Source: Leishmania donovani
Taxonomy: Eukaryota; Euglenozoa; Kinetoplastea; Trypanosomatida; Trypanosomatidae
DNA: 64,000 nucleotides
NCBI RefSeq assembly: GCF_000227135.1
Contig: NC_018233.1
Coordinates: forward strand, 451,958-515,957
Direction of reading: 5' to 3'
Shown here: positions 30,554-40,286 of the stretch, in pieces
Position numbering within the stretch: position 1 is the first letter of the stretch
Layout of the letters: the number at the start of each line of letters is the position of its first letter
Made by a program: the position numbers and the translations under genes
The notes under the pieces: generated by a model
What the model was told of the DNA's origin: nothing
Seen by the model: the letters and a program-made list of their open reading frames with translations, nothing else
Database searches by the model: none

Positions 30554-33500
30554 ATGGATGTGGATGTGGCCTACACCGAGTCCGTGCCGCGCTACGTCGA
30601 TCTTGCGCTGTTTCTCTGCGGTGAGGCACTGCGGCTCATCAAGGGTGAGCTCCGTCAGCACGCAGCGGCAGCGGCACCACTCTACGCATGGCACCTTCAC
30701 AAGGTGTGCTTCCTGCACGCTCTGCCGAACGATGGAGACGCCTGCGTCGACGGTGCCGCGGCGGATGACGACGCCAACCCAGCAGCAGCAGCGGCGGCAC
30801 GATCAGGGTGCACGGGTCTATCGAGTGCCGCCCCGTCGCTCGGCCAAATAGATGAAGAGACCACTTGGGACGTCGCACCAGCACTGTCGGCTCAGAGCTC
30901 GAAGGAGGTCAGCTTTCGGCGCGCCTATGCCCAGCTGCGCCGCCCGTGCGGCGTCGACTCGTGGATGGGAGCGAAGGAGAAGCCGGATGCACATGTTGCC
31001 CCAACTGCGGCCGGCGCCCCTACCAGAGAAGACGCTAGTTCCAGCCAAGTGGCAGGGCAGGTTCACCCGCGCTCCCCACGCGAGGGGGAGCATAGGTGCG
31101 GCAGAGCCCACGCGCCGCAGCCGTTGCACCGCCCCAGCGCGACACCCACCGACGTGGGGTTTGCCCTGCTGTGCGACTTTCTGCGAACGGCAGCGCAAGC
31201 GGGAGGGACACCGCTTATGCAGCGTCTCGCCGCCGTCCTGTGCAGCCTTGTCACTCGGCCAACAAAACGCGGAAGTGCCCCGGACGCGCACCTTTCGCGT
31301 ATAAGGGAACTGCCGCCATCGCCGACGATCACCGTCGCGCAGCTCTCGGACCTCTTCGACGAGAACCTCTTCGACGACGAGCTCAGTGCCGAGGCCGGCA
31401 ACGCCACGCGCAGCTTTCACATATGGGTGAACTACGAGTGGGCCAGCGCATCGTTTGCACGACAGACGCAACTGGCGGCCGCCGTGACGAAGTGGCTGGC
31501 CTCACTTCGCCACTGCCGCGACGGGTCGCCGCCGGCGTGGCTACCAGCGCTAAAGCAGCGCTCCGCCGCATCGACGCTGCCTCGCCCGCTGGCGTCGGCG
31601 GTTCCGATCAACGTGCGGCGGATGCAAGCGGCACTCGAGGGTGTCTTCGAGGGTCACGCGTGCACGCGGGCTATGCTGATGGAGCTGTCGTTGACGCAGC
31701 GCACACCGCACCTCACCGACAATGCGCTTGCCAAGCTGCTCGCTCTCCAAGGGCCGCCGACGTCATCAATGATGGCGCGATCTGAGCTCAGCAATCGCGG
31801 CACGCAGCCCATCCTCATGTGCATCACCAGCGGCATGCTTCTCTACGCACAATACTACCTTTCCTTTCGCTCTCTGGAAGTCGCGCGACAGTGCGCGCGC
31901 GTCGCACTGCAGGTCGCCCAAGAAGTGAAGTCTAACGCCATTCTCGCCCTGGCCCACTACACCGCACACGTCGTCGCGACACATCAGGGAAGGCCTGCCG
32001 ACGCCGCGAACAGCATTTCGATTGCCCTCCAGCTGACGTTGCCTAACGGGTCCAGCCGCGGCAGTGGGCAGAAAGGCGGCCCCGCAGACGAGTCGCTCTC
32101 GTCGCTGGCACCGACGCTTTCGGGCATGGATGCCCAAATGGCTAGCCTCGCCTTCGCCGGGGCGGCACAGCTGCTCCTGTTCTTCCCCGGTGCGGTGGGT
32201 CCGGCGCTGCGCTCCATCCTTTCGACCGGACAGCGCTGCGATCGCGGCGGCGTCGGTGACGGCGGTGCGGAGGCGCAGCACACGCGAGGAGCGGAAGACG
32301 GTCGTTCTGAGGAGCCTAGCGACCTCGTCACGAAGCAGAGCGGCGCCGTGACGGTGCAGAATGTCGCGCAGTCGATTCGCCACGCGCTGCTGCGCGCTCA
32401 CGTGGCGCTGCTGCAAGCGCCGCCGGTGGAGGGGCGGTGGATCGGCGTAGTAGCGAGTCTGCAGCGAGAGACGCTGCTGCTCATCGGGGCAATGTACGGC
32501 ATGGTATCGTCGCCGCTAGTCATCACGACGACGTCGCTCCGCCAACTTCTTGAGGAGGTGAAAGAAGAGACCTCGACCGCGTCGCCGGTGTACAGCCACT
32601 ACCCGAGCCGCACGCTGCTGTGGGAGGTGCTGCGGCACGCCGCGCACCACGCCTTGGCCCTGCAAGAGGGTTTCCTTGCACCTGTGAAGCGTGCTGTAAA
32701 CGACGCTGGCGCTGGCGCTGCTGCAAGCGACGCGCTTCATTGTCTGCACTCGGCCCTGACAGCCGTTGGCGACCACTACTGCGCCTCAGCATCAGCCACG
32801 GCTAACGAAATCGTTTTCTTCGCATCCGTGGTTCGCTACTGCGCGGGGTGCCAGCTTTACGCGGACGGCTACGTTGCCGCCGCCTACGATGTGTGGTCGA
32901 GGCTGGCAGGGGCACTGAATCCCAGCGCCTGCACCGGTGACATGGACGGGGGGCAAGACCGGCGGCATCGCGCGGACGAAAAGCCCGCCGACGCCGACGC
33001 GTCGGTGAACCTCTCCGGCTTTCTGAAGGAGACGGGCGCGGCACACTTTTGGCCCCCGGACCATCTGCTCCTGTACGCCCTGGTGCAGCGCCGGCGTGCG
33101 CAGGCGGCAGTTTTCCTTGACTACATCGCGGTGCCTCACCGGCTGCAGAAGGAGCTGCTCGCCGTCTCCTCTCGGTACGCCTTTTCCTTTGGCGTTCTCA
33201 CCGCGCAGCTTATGCAGGCACAGGTGCACCAACAGCATGGCCGCTTCAGCGCCTCGCTGAACGTGGCGCGCGATGTGGAGAGAGCGGCGACACGCATCGG
33301 ATACCCGAGTCTATGTGAAGCGGCGCGTGCACTCCAAGTGACGGCCTACAGCAACAGCGGCTGCTGGAGAGAGGCGCAGCGCACACTGGCGCGTTGCCGC
33401 CCCACCACCGCAGCCCAGCGCAGCGTTCTCCTGCTGCAACAGTACACGGCGCATCTGGAGCCGCTGCTGCTCCGAAAACCAGTGTCAACAGGAAAGGTGG

Positions 33501-33835
33501 AATGCCTAACACGCAGTTGGGTTGCTCTGCTCATGCGGGAGGGTCTCGTGACGGCGCAGACCGTGCACGACGATGGCGACTTGCGCGTCTGCGCCACCGC
33601 TTTCGGGATATCTGCTGTCGATGAGTTGTGCCTGTACAGCTCCCTGCAGCGAGCGTGTGCGCTGCTTGGGCATCGCACCAGCGCCATCGCAAAACGAACG
33701 GCCACCTGCCTGGAGACGCTCATCGCACGACAGCAGCGCCCCACGCCTGACGTGTGCATTCACGGGAGCTGCGAGGAGATCTGCCGAAGCGGCCTTTGCG
33801 GTGGCCGGCCATGCGATGTGCGGAAAGACCTGTAG
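30554..33835 (+). CDS. Large TPR-like helical-repeat protein, possible APC5
   Basis: A 1093-residue protein of mostly amphipathic helices with TPR character. Examples are LEVARQCARVALQVAQEV (about 440), ALAHYTAHVVATHQGRPADA and, near the C-terminus, FGVLTAQLMQAQVHQQHGRF followed by paired helices to about 960. The overall plan is an N-terminal helical domain, a mid TPR array, and a C-terminal array describing a load-carrying solenoid. This resembles anaphase-promoting complex subunit 5, which has the same size range and an array of this kind, but no diagnostic motif settles it. Low-complexity inserts at about 70-200 and 570-600 are typical of Leishmania. The start is the first ATG after a long pyrimidine tract. 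The CDS is solid; the APC5 identity is a hypothesis. Confidence 0.75.
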   Translation: MDVDVAYTESVPRYVDLALFLCGEALRLIKGELRQHAAAAAPLYAWHLHKVCFLHALPNDGDACVDGAAADDDANPAAAAAARSGCTGLSSAAPSLGQIDEETTWDVAPALSAQSSKEVSFRRAYAQLRRPCGVDSWMGAKEKPDAHVAPTAAGAPTREDASSSQVAGQVHPRSPREGEHRCGRAHAPQPLHRPSATPTDVGFALLCDFLRTAAQAGGTPLMQRLAAVLCSLVTRPTKRGSAPDAHLSRIRELPPSPTITVAQLSDLFDENLFDDELSAEAGNATRSFHIWVNYEWASASFARQTQLAAAVTKWLASLRHCRDGSPPAWLPALKQRSAASTLPRPLASAVPINVRRMQAALEGVFEGHACTRAMLMELSLTQRTPHLTDNALAKLLALQGPPTSSMMARSELSNRGTQPILMCITSGMLLYAQYYLSFRSLEVARQCARVALQVAQEVKSNAILALAHYTAHVVATHQGRPADAANSISIALQLTLPNGSSRGSGQKGGPADESLSSLAPTLSGMDAQMASLAFAGAAQLLLFFPGAVGPALRSILSTGQRCDRGGVGDGGAEAQHTRGAEDGRSEEPSDLVTKQSGAVTVQNVAQSIRHALLRAHVALLQAPPVEGRWIGVVASLQRETLLLIGAMYGMVSSPLVITTTSLRQLLEEVKEETSTASPVYSHYPSRTLLWEVLRHAAHHALALQEGFLAPVKRAVNDAGAGAAASDALHCLHSALTAVGDHYCASASATANEIVFFASVVRYCAGCQLYADGYVAAAYDVWSRLAGALNPSACTGDMDGGQDRRHRADEKPADADASVNLSGFLKETGAAHFWPPDHLLLYALVQRRRAQAAVFLDYIAVPHRLQKELLAVSSRYAFSFGVLTAQLMQAQVHQQHGRFSASLNVARDVERAATRIGYPSLCEAARALQVTAYSNSGCWREAQRTLARCRPTTAAQRSVLLLQQYTAHLEPLLLRKPVSTGKVECLTRSWVALLMREGLVTAQTVHDDGDLRVCATAFGISAVDELCLYSSLQRACALLGHRTSAIAKRTATCLETLIARQQRPTPDVCIHGSCEEICRSGLCGGRPCDVRKDL

Positions 33836-34496
33836 CAGAGGTAGACGGTGGCGTCGCCTTCGCTCAGCGATCCCGCCTTTCCCTCCGCTGTGGCGCGCGT
33901 GCCGGCGAATATGTGCGTGCTGTCGAAGGCGGCGTTGATTCCAGTGTCATAGCGCTTCGCTGTTGCATACATGCACACCTCCGTTGGCGCAGGTATCTCA
34001 GGAAAAAGACAAGAGGAAAGACATCACGTCAGCGAGAGGGCGTGCGTCCGTAGCCGTGTGCAGCTCACGACCCCCTCCCCAAGCTCGCGCACTCGCGCAT
34101 CTCTCTGCTTGACCTCCCTCGTAGGCGATTGGGTGTGCCGTGGCAAACCTACCACACATGTGGGCGCCTACTCGTGCACATGATTCACCCATCGCCGCCC
34201 CCGGGCATCCAAGTGATGGCATCCTCCCTCCTACTTCCTTGTGAATCTCTCCTTCTCATGTGGTCAGAGGCCGGCATGTTGCGCAGAGCTCGCCGTGTCT
34301 CTGCTGAGCTGCATCAACTCCATCTTCTCCCTATCTCGTCTTCGTTGTTCTCGTTGTCGGCCTCCCGGTCTTCACAACTTCTGTGGGGCCACGTGCACAC
34401 AGACAGCAGCCTTGTCGACCTACTCGCTTCTACCCCGCCCCCTCTACACCCCGCACCTGCAGACGTGCACTCGAACGCGACCACCGACCACGTATA
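33836..34496. other. Intergenic region with splice signal
   Basis: 0.66 kb, no gene. A C/T-dominated zone (34318-34460) ends at the AG at 34461-34462, 35 bases before the ATG of the NTF2-like gene. Confidence 0.6.
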
Positions 34497-34904
34497 ATGG
34501 AGCAGGGTGCCTTTAACGATGTCGCCAAGAAGGCGCTAGAGTTCCGCAACCGGTACTACAAGATGCTTGATGATCCGCAGGACCGCCTGAACGTGGCAGG
34601 TCTGTACGCCCCCGATGTGCCCATGGTGTGCGAGTGGAACGGGCACCCGCTCTCCACGGTGGATGACGTGCGCAACTACATCAGCGCTCTGCCGAAGACG
34701 TCGCACCAGATCGACATGGTGGACGCGCAGCCGCTGCCCGACAACCAAGATGGCGACTCCTTCCTGCTTACTGTCCACGGCATTGTCACATACAACGACG
34801 AGCACCGCCGAGAGTTTTACCAGCGCATGGTCATCCGTCGCTTCGAGCAGCGCTACTACATCCTGAACGACTACTACCGCTGGCTAAGTGAGCGCTCGCA
34901 GTGA
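34497..34904 (+). CDS. NXT1/Mtr2-type NTF2-like mRNA export factor
   Basis: A 135-residue protein made of a single NTF2-like domain. It matches NXT1 (p15) better than NTF2 itself. ALEFRNRYYKMLDD near the start corresponds to the first helix, MVCEWNGHPL to the cone-lining strand, and IDMVDAQPLP to the NXT1 segment VVDCQPV. The paired strands REFYQRMVIRRF and ILNDYYRWL close the fold. NXT1/Mtr2 heterodimerises with the NTF2-like domain of Mex67 to move mRNA and ribosomal subunits through nuclear pores, and such a pair is known in trypanosomes. The frame is open from 34383, but the ATG at 34497 follows the predicted splice acceptor and gives the expected domain length. Confidence 0.85.
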   Translation: MEQGAFNDVAKKALEFRNRYYKMLDDPQDRLNVAGLYAPDVPMVCEWNGHPLSTVDDVRNYISALPKTSHQIDMVDAQPLPDNQDGDSFLLTVHGIVTYNDEHRREFYQRMVIRRFEQRYYILNDYYRWLSERSQ

Positions 34905-36033
34905 GCAGTGAAAGGGGCGAGGAGCAGCGACGTATACTGCTCCGTGGTTCGTCAGCTCGAGTTGCTTGGCCCGTCTTTCACAGTTTGGCCCTTGTCGCCC
35001 CCCCTCCCACACGCACACACGCTCTCTCTCTCTGGATGTCCGGGTGTGCGTGGCACTCTTTAAACGAACTAAGTGAGCTGGGGGTACCCGCATGGTGTCG
35101 GCTTGTACGCATGAGAGTGCGAGCATGGCTTTTGCGAGGCGTGATCGGACGGGTTTGCAGCCCTCTTGTCGACCACCTCTTCTCGGTGTCGGTGCCCTTC
35201 TCCTCTCACATGTGCGCCCGGCTTTCCTTCTCTCCCTTGCACGCCTTCTCTCCCGCTTTCGTCGCCGATCGTGCTTGGCATGACGACCGAACAAATCACC
35301 GCTGCTGTGTGCGGGGAAGGGGCGGGTGCTGCGGTAGCGGCGGGGGGGGGCTTTCGCCGCCGTCCTTGACGCTGACGGCGGACGGGTTGGATGTCTTGGT
35401 GGTCCTTTGCGGCCACGCGCGCCGTGTGGCGCTTGTCTTGCCTCTCTTTCTCTCTCCGTCGTCGTTTGTGTCTTTTCCGTTCTCTCGTAACACCACATAT
35501 AACATCGTCGCACTCGGTCCGTGCATCATGTGTGGTTCACAGCCACTACGCATGAGTGCACGCGCACATGCACGCACGTAAGGATCTGGTTGTCTGCATG
35601 GGCCCCTTCGAGGCCGCGATACGCCGGCCCCCGCTCACTTCTGTGAGTTTCCACCACCACGGTCATCACCCCTCAAACGGAAACCCACCGCTGCAAAGGG
35701 GTCCCTCCCCCCCTCATCCTTCCATCACTCGCTCGCTGTTATTGTTTTTTTTTTTTTCGTTCTGCCGCATCCCGCGCGCCTGCTCCTCTTGTTTGCGTGT
35801 TGTTACGGGGGGCGCTAGTGCCTCGTTGGTTTTTGCACGCCTCATCGCACAGACGTACGCATCTCTCCCCTCTACACGTGCTGCGCATATCTCCACATAA
35901 CCAAAAGACTGTAGAACGCACGTGGTCTGGCGTGGCGCCTTCCGCGAGTCGCCTTCACGCCTCACCCGCGCCCGCTCTTTCCTGAAAGCGTCGATGATTT
36001 GGCATTGACTTGCGCACGAGTACGTGTGCCAGC
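34905..36033. other. Intergenic region
   Basis: 1.1 kb without a supported gene. A T13 run at 35745-35757 and the surrounding C/T-rich sequence are the main processing-signal candidates for the kinase gene. Confidence 0.6.
35745..35757. repeat. T13 homopolymer within pyrimidine-rich tract
   Basis: An uninterrupted run of 13 T in the intergenic region. Such runs commonly form part of trans-splicing/polyadenylation signals here. Confidence 0.7.
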
Positions 36034-37401
36034 ATGAACCAGAATCCCGCCGCTCAGGCCGGCGACAAGGTGCCGAACATGTCGAACTCGCGCCGCGGCG
36101 AGACGTCCGACGACTACGCGCGACACAAGGCGGCCGCTAGCCGAGCGTTCCTGGAGAACCACTATCAAAGCCTGCTCGCGAACACGCGCAACGGCGTCGG
36201 CCGTGCTGTCGGCCCGCGGCAGAAGGAGCCGTCCTTTTCCGACTTCCATCTCTTCAAGTGCATCGGTCGCGGTGCCTTTGGCGAAGTGTTTGTGTGCAAG
36301 TACAAGAGTGACAAGACCGACACCCTCTACGCCCTGAAGCGGCTGCGCAAGTCGGACATGATCACGAAGAAGCAAGTCGTCCACGTCCGCTCGGAAAAGG
36401 ACGTCCTGGCCGAGGCGGCGGCGTCGAATCCATGGGTGGTGCACCTCTACCGCAGCTTCCAGGACTCTCTCTACCTCTACATGGTGATGGAGTACATGCC
36501 CGGTGGTGACATGATCTCGTGGCTGTGCGACAAGGGCATTTTCGACGTGGAGAGCACGCGCTTTTACATTGCCGAGCTCTGCGCTGCCGTGGCGAGCGTG
36601 CACGACATGGGATTTGTGCACCGCGACATCAAGCCGGACAACATTCTCTTTGGGGAGTCGGGGCACATCAAGCTGAGCGACTTCGGCCTCTCCAAGCGCT
36701 TCGTGGAGAAGCGCGGCAACCTGCTTGACTACGATGACCCGTCCTCCTCGTCGAACGGCGCCGAGGCATCGGCAGATGAGAAGAGCGCGTACGAGTCAAG
36801 GACAGACGCGCCGTCAGGGTCGCCCTCCGGAGACGGCGCTGGCACCGGCATCGCACACGGCCGCGTTCGCGAGATGTTCCAGTCCATCGTGGGCAGCCCC
36901 GGCTACATCGCACCGGAGATCCTGCTGCGCAAGCCGTACGGCGTCGGCTGTGACTGGTGGTCGGTCGGCGTCATCATGTACGAGATGCTCTACGGCATTC
37001 CGCCCTTCTTCTCGCAGAACCCCAACTCGACGTGCCATAAGATCAAAAACTGGCGGGAGCACCTCGTCTTCCCCCCGCAACGCCACATTCCTGATGACGC
37101 GGTGGACTTCATGAAGCGCCTGATCTGCGAGCCGGAAAAGCGCATGACGTACGACGAGATATGCCACCACGACTTCCTCAAGCCGATGGACATGAACGGG
37201 CTGCTCAAGTTGCAGGCGCCGTATGTGCCGGCCCTCTCCAACCGCCTGGATACCAAGTACTTCCCTGAGATCAAGGAGCCGAGCGCGCCGATGCAACAGA
37301 GCGAGGAGCAGAAAGTGCGCGAGGTGGACCCCCGCGGCGTCATGTTTGCCGACTTCCGCTTCAACTACAGCGGCGACCAAGCCGGTCCAGCAAGCGCGTA
37401 A
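36034..37401 (+). CDS. NDR-family AGC protein kinase
   Basis: A 455-residue serine/threonine kinase. The catalytic domain runs from about 70 to 395. It has a glycine-rich loop at G78 (GRGAFGEV), the catalytic lysine K102 (YALKRL), HRD catalytic D198 (VHRDIKPDN), DFG D216 (SDFGLS) and the APE glutamate E295 (PGYIAPE). A ~60-residue low-complexity insert between DFG and APE is the hallmark of NDR/LATS kinases. The N-terminal helix region (about 25-70), rich in basic residues, is where NDR kinases bind Mob1. The activation segment FQSIVGSPGY keeps a serine at the usual autophosphorylation position. The C-terminal hydrophobic motif reads FADFRFNY, with Arg where NDRs carry the regulatory Ser/Thr. 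In T. brucei the NDR relatives are PK50 and PK53. The in-frame TTG at 36010 is not used. Confidence 0.93.
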   Translation: MNQNPAAQAGDKVPNMSNSRRGETSDDYARHKAAASRAFLENHYQSLLANTRNGVGRAVGPRQKEPSFSDFHLFKCIGRGAFGEVFVCKYKSDKTDTLYALKRLRKSDMITKKQVVHVRSEKDVLAEAAASNPWVVHLYRSFQDSLYLYMVMEYMPGGDMISWLCDKGIFDVESTRFYIAELCAAVASVHDMGFVHRDIKPDNILFGESGHIKLSDFGLSKRFVEKRGNLLDYDDPSSSSNGAEASADEKSAYESRTDAPSGSPSGDGAGTGIAHGRVREMFQSIVGSPGYIAPEILLRKPYGVGCDWWSVGVIMYEMLYGIPPFFSQNPNSTCHKIKNWREHLVFPPQRHIPDDAVDFMKRLICEPEKRMTYDEICHHDFLKPMDMNGLLKLQAPYVPALSNRLDTKYFPEIKEPSAPMQQSEEQKVREVDPRGVMFADFRFNYSGDQAGPASA

Positions 37402-38396
37402 GCGGCTGAGAAAAGGAAGAAGTGCATATGTGTACATGTGTATGCGTCTCCCCCCTCTCTCTCTATATATATATGTGTGTGTGTGTGCGTATATGTGTGC
37501 ACGTGTGTGTGTGTGTGCACTGTACTCTCCCGTATTTTGTTGCCTCGAACGCTTCCACGTACTTTCATGTGTTTTGTTGGTTCCCCTCCTTTGCGCACAC
37601 ACGCACGCACGCACGCGCTCTCATTGATATCGCCTTGGCACTGCGGGCTCTCATCTCGCGGCCGCTCCTTCCGTGTGTTTTCGCCCACCCCACCCCCACC
37701 ACACTACCCCTCTCCGACCACCTATGCAGTGGAGGCGCAACACGAACACGAGTGGTCCAGGGCCACCTCTGGTTTTGCTGTCATCAATGTCGTCGTGCGG
37801 TCGTGCGCGGATGCTACGTTGTGCTTGACTCCTTCGTCGTTCTCTCATTACGCGTCCATTTCTTCGCTCCGTTTCCATTTCGCGTCGGCGTTGCCCTTGA
37901 ACGGCGCGTCTTGCTCCGTGGCGCTATCCGTGTGCGGGTGTCGCTGCCCTCGCACCCGCTGCACACGCACGTGTGGACGTGTGAGCCCCTCTTTCCCTCA
38001 CGAGGCGACGGCTATTCGCGCTCGTTGTATGTGGGCGCTTCCAGCAGCGTTATCGAAGTGGCCCGACGTGATGTGGGAGGTGAGTCGAAAAATGCCCCCC
38101 CCCTCAAACCCAGCTGCGTCCCGCGTATCCGAAACGAGCACTGTGGCCCTCGTCGTCCTACCTTCTGCACCTTCCCAACTCCTGCTCTACCTCGTCCCCT
38201 GGCGGCTTCTCTCCATGCCTGCATACGGAGCGTGTGGGCGCGCCTCGCTCACGCAAACACATATACACGGCGCCCCCCCCCCCCACACACAAAAAAAAAA
38301 TCCGTTGTTTCGCGCCACTTCACCACCACGGGCAGAGGTGAAAGATTGCGCATCTGTGTTTCTTCTGCAAGACACGCAAGCACCAGTGTCACCCGA
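37402..38396. other. Intergenic region
   Basis: 1 kb, no gene. It holds the kinase 3' UTR with a composite CT/AT/GT microsatellite, and C-rich sequence ahead of the thioredoxin-like gene. The frame is open through much of it, but only the last 147 codons of that frame look like protein. Confidence 0.6.
37456..37519. repeat. Composite (CT)n(AT)n(GT)n microsatellite
   Basis: Adjacent CT, TA and GT runs right after the kinase stop codon. Confidence 0.8.
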
Positions 38397-38840
38397 ATGC
38401 GTTGCACGCACCACGCCAAGACCACTGCTGTCCCGCTGCTGGCGGTAGCGCTGCTGCTGCTGCTGGGGGGAGCCGCACATACTGCCGCCGCGGCCGAGGC
38501 GTCGCGGGTGGTAGAGCTGACCCGTGACACGTTCGATGCGTACGTTGGCGGGCCCGACACGTATACGTTTGTGCTGTACTGCGTCACGTGGTCTCGTCAG
38601 TGCAAGACGGCGATTCAGTTGTGGGATCGCTTGTCGATCAGTCAGTCGCAGAAGGAGCTGCGGGATGTCTTCACCGCCGCGTACGTAGACGGCGACAAGT
38701 ACCCGGACTTGGTCAAGCGGATGAATGTGAAGGGGTTTCCGACGATGCTGTTCTACACCCCCCTGCACACGGAGGGGCTCGAGTACAACGGCCCTCGCGA
38801 GTCGTACCTTCTGGACAGCTTTGTGTTTCAGTTCTCGTAG
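38397..38840 (+). CDS. Secretory-pathway thioredoxin-like protein with S-x-x-C active site
   Basis: A 147-residue protein. Residues about 10-33 form a strongly hydrophobic signal peptide (VPLLAVALLLLLGG). A thioredoxin/PDI fold follows: VVELTRDTFDAYV matches the first PDI strand and helix, and the cis-proline segment is VKGFPTMLFYTP. The active-site loop reads W65-S66-R67-Q68-C69-K70, where canonical PDI has W-C-G-H-C-K. The nucleophilic Cys is therefore Ser and the resolving Cys is retained. It may act as a chaperone or non-classical redox partner in the ER rather than a disulfide isomerase. There is no KDEL-type retention signal and no membrane anchor at the C-terminus. The much longer open frame upstream is UTR. 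Confidence 0.75.
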   Translation: MRCTHHAKTTAVPLLAVALLLLLGGAAHTAAAAEASRVVELTRDTFDAYVGGPDTYTFVLYCVTWSRQCKTAIQLWDRLSISQSQKELRDVFTAAYVDGDKYPDLVKRMNVKGFPTMLFYTPLHTEGLEYNGPRESYLLDSFVFQFS

Positions 38841-39470
38841 GGCCGGAGCGTGTATCCGCGCGCGCATGCGTGGGCGCGTGCGTTGAGGGATTCATGGCCG
38901 GGCTATCCCTATCGTGCTTCAGCACACGACGCGGGCGCATCTACACGCACATCACGCGCGTGTGGCGAAGGTAGTCTGCTGGCGCGTCAGATATGGATCA
39001 TTGTATGCGTGCGGGCCGAGATTCATGTACAGAGAAGGAATGCTCCATAAAGATGCTGATCAGCTCGAGAGCGTACCAGTGTCCGGGAGCGACTGCTGAG
39101 CGCCAGTGCACGCGTCAGTGTGGTGTATGCAGCGCGGTCTTGCCGGCGTGACCGCGCGCGTCATCTCTCCCCTCTTCCACATGCCGTGGCTCGTGCGAGC
39201 TGCCGCAGCTTGAGCGCCTCGCGTGAAATCTCTGCTTCACCTTCCATTCCCCCCTCCTTCTTTCCCAACTTCTCTCCCATGCACGTTCCGCTTGTCCACT
39301 TCCCACGCACGCACGCGTGTGAATGCACAACGGCAAGCAACGCCTCGCGGGAAGTGTCTCGGCTGCACCACGAGACATCGCGTGACTCGCGTTCACCTCA
39401 CACTCTCTACCGGCGCACACAACCACGCAACTTGTGAGCCGTCTTTCCACTCCCGTTTCATTCTTCTATT

Positions 39471-39812
39471 ATGCTCGGCAGCCCTCACTCCACCGGTGCA
39501 TACGGCAGCGCTGGCGATGGCATGGTCGCCGTGACTTCAAGCAGACTCAGGCAGCGCAGCGTTGTCTGCTGCGCTGCCCCGACAGTCACCGTGGAGGGGG
39601 CGACGCTCGACAAGCCGCGCGCCAAAGGCAAAGCCCGGTCGAGGTCTACCGTGTGCATGGACCACCACATCCTTTCCCGCATGGAGGATGACTTGCGGCG
39701 CTCCGCGATGCGACAGGAAAATCCTGAGTCGGCGATTCCCGACCGCGGTCACGAGCACGACCAGAAAGTCTTCCTTGCTGTCGAGGCGTATCGCGCGATG
39801 AAGTCAACATAG
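39471..39812 (+). CDS. Possible small hypothetical protein
   Basis: A 113-codon frame starting with ATG 27 bases after a short pyrimidine stretch. The second half looks protein-like, with a helical, charged segment SRMEDDLRRSAMRQENPES and VFLAVEAYRAMKS at the end. No family is recognised. After its TAG the same frame stays open for another 45 codons, so the gene could be interrupted or could simply end here. Confidence 0.4.
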   Translation: MLGSPHSTGAYGSAGDGMVAVTSSRLRQRSVVCCAAPTVTVEGATLDKPRAKGKARSRSTVCMDHHILSRMEDDLRRSAMRQENPESAIPDRGHEHDQKVFLAVEAYRAMKST

Positions 39813-39974
39813 AGCGACCGCTCCGTCATCGGCAGCCACCACCCCGTGTCCACCGGCAACGGCTTATTGCCGGCCGGTACGGCACACTGCACCCTCTCCG
39901 GTTGCGGCCGTGTGAGCAACAGCCCATCACGCACGTGGCACCGGTAGCGCGGCTAGCACGCCTGAAAGAGAGCA

Positions 39975-40286
39975 TTGCTCAATGGCACCGGCCAGCCGCT
40001 GCAAGGGGAAGGGCGTACGTCGCGCATGTCCAACCGGGGCGGCCAGGCGCGCGCGAGCCCGCACCGCTCGCCCTCGCGGCGTAAGGAGCCGAGCCTTGCA
40101 CACCAGTCCCAGCAGCCCTATCCGGCCGATGGCCGGCTGGGGCCGATCGAGTCAGCGTGCAAGACGCCGACACGAAAGCTGGAGGAGGACCACTGCTCCG
40201 GCGCTGCTGCCAGGAGCGCTTACAAGCTCAACAAGCAACTCTTCCGGAAGCTTCTCGACCTAGAGAGGAGGGGCACTGGCGGCTGA
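39975..40286 (+). pseudogene. Possible remnant of a second small gene segment
   Basis: A 103-codon frame in the same phase as the frame at 39471-39812. It opens at a TTG, with an in-frame ATG at 40026. The end is charged and helical (LNKQLFRKLLDLERR). Together with the preceding frame it could be one gene broken by stops. Neither half is recognised. Confidence 0.25.

Noticed and set aside
37422..38396. N-terminal extension of the thioredoxin-like protein
   Set aside because: It would bury the signal peptide internally and is made of microsatellite translation.
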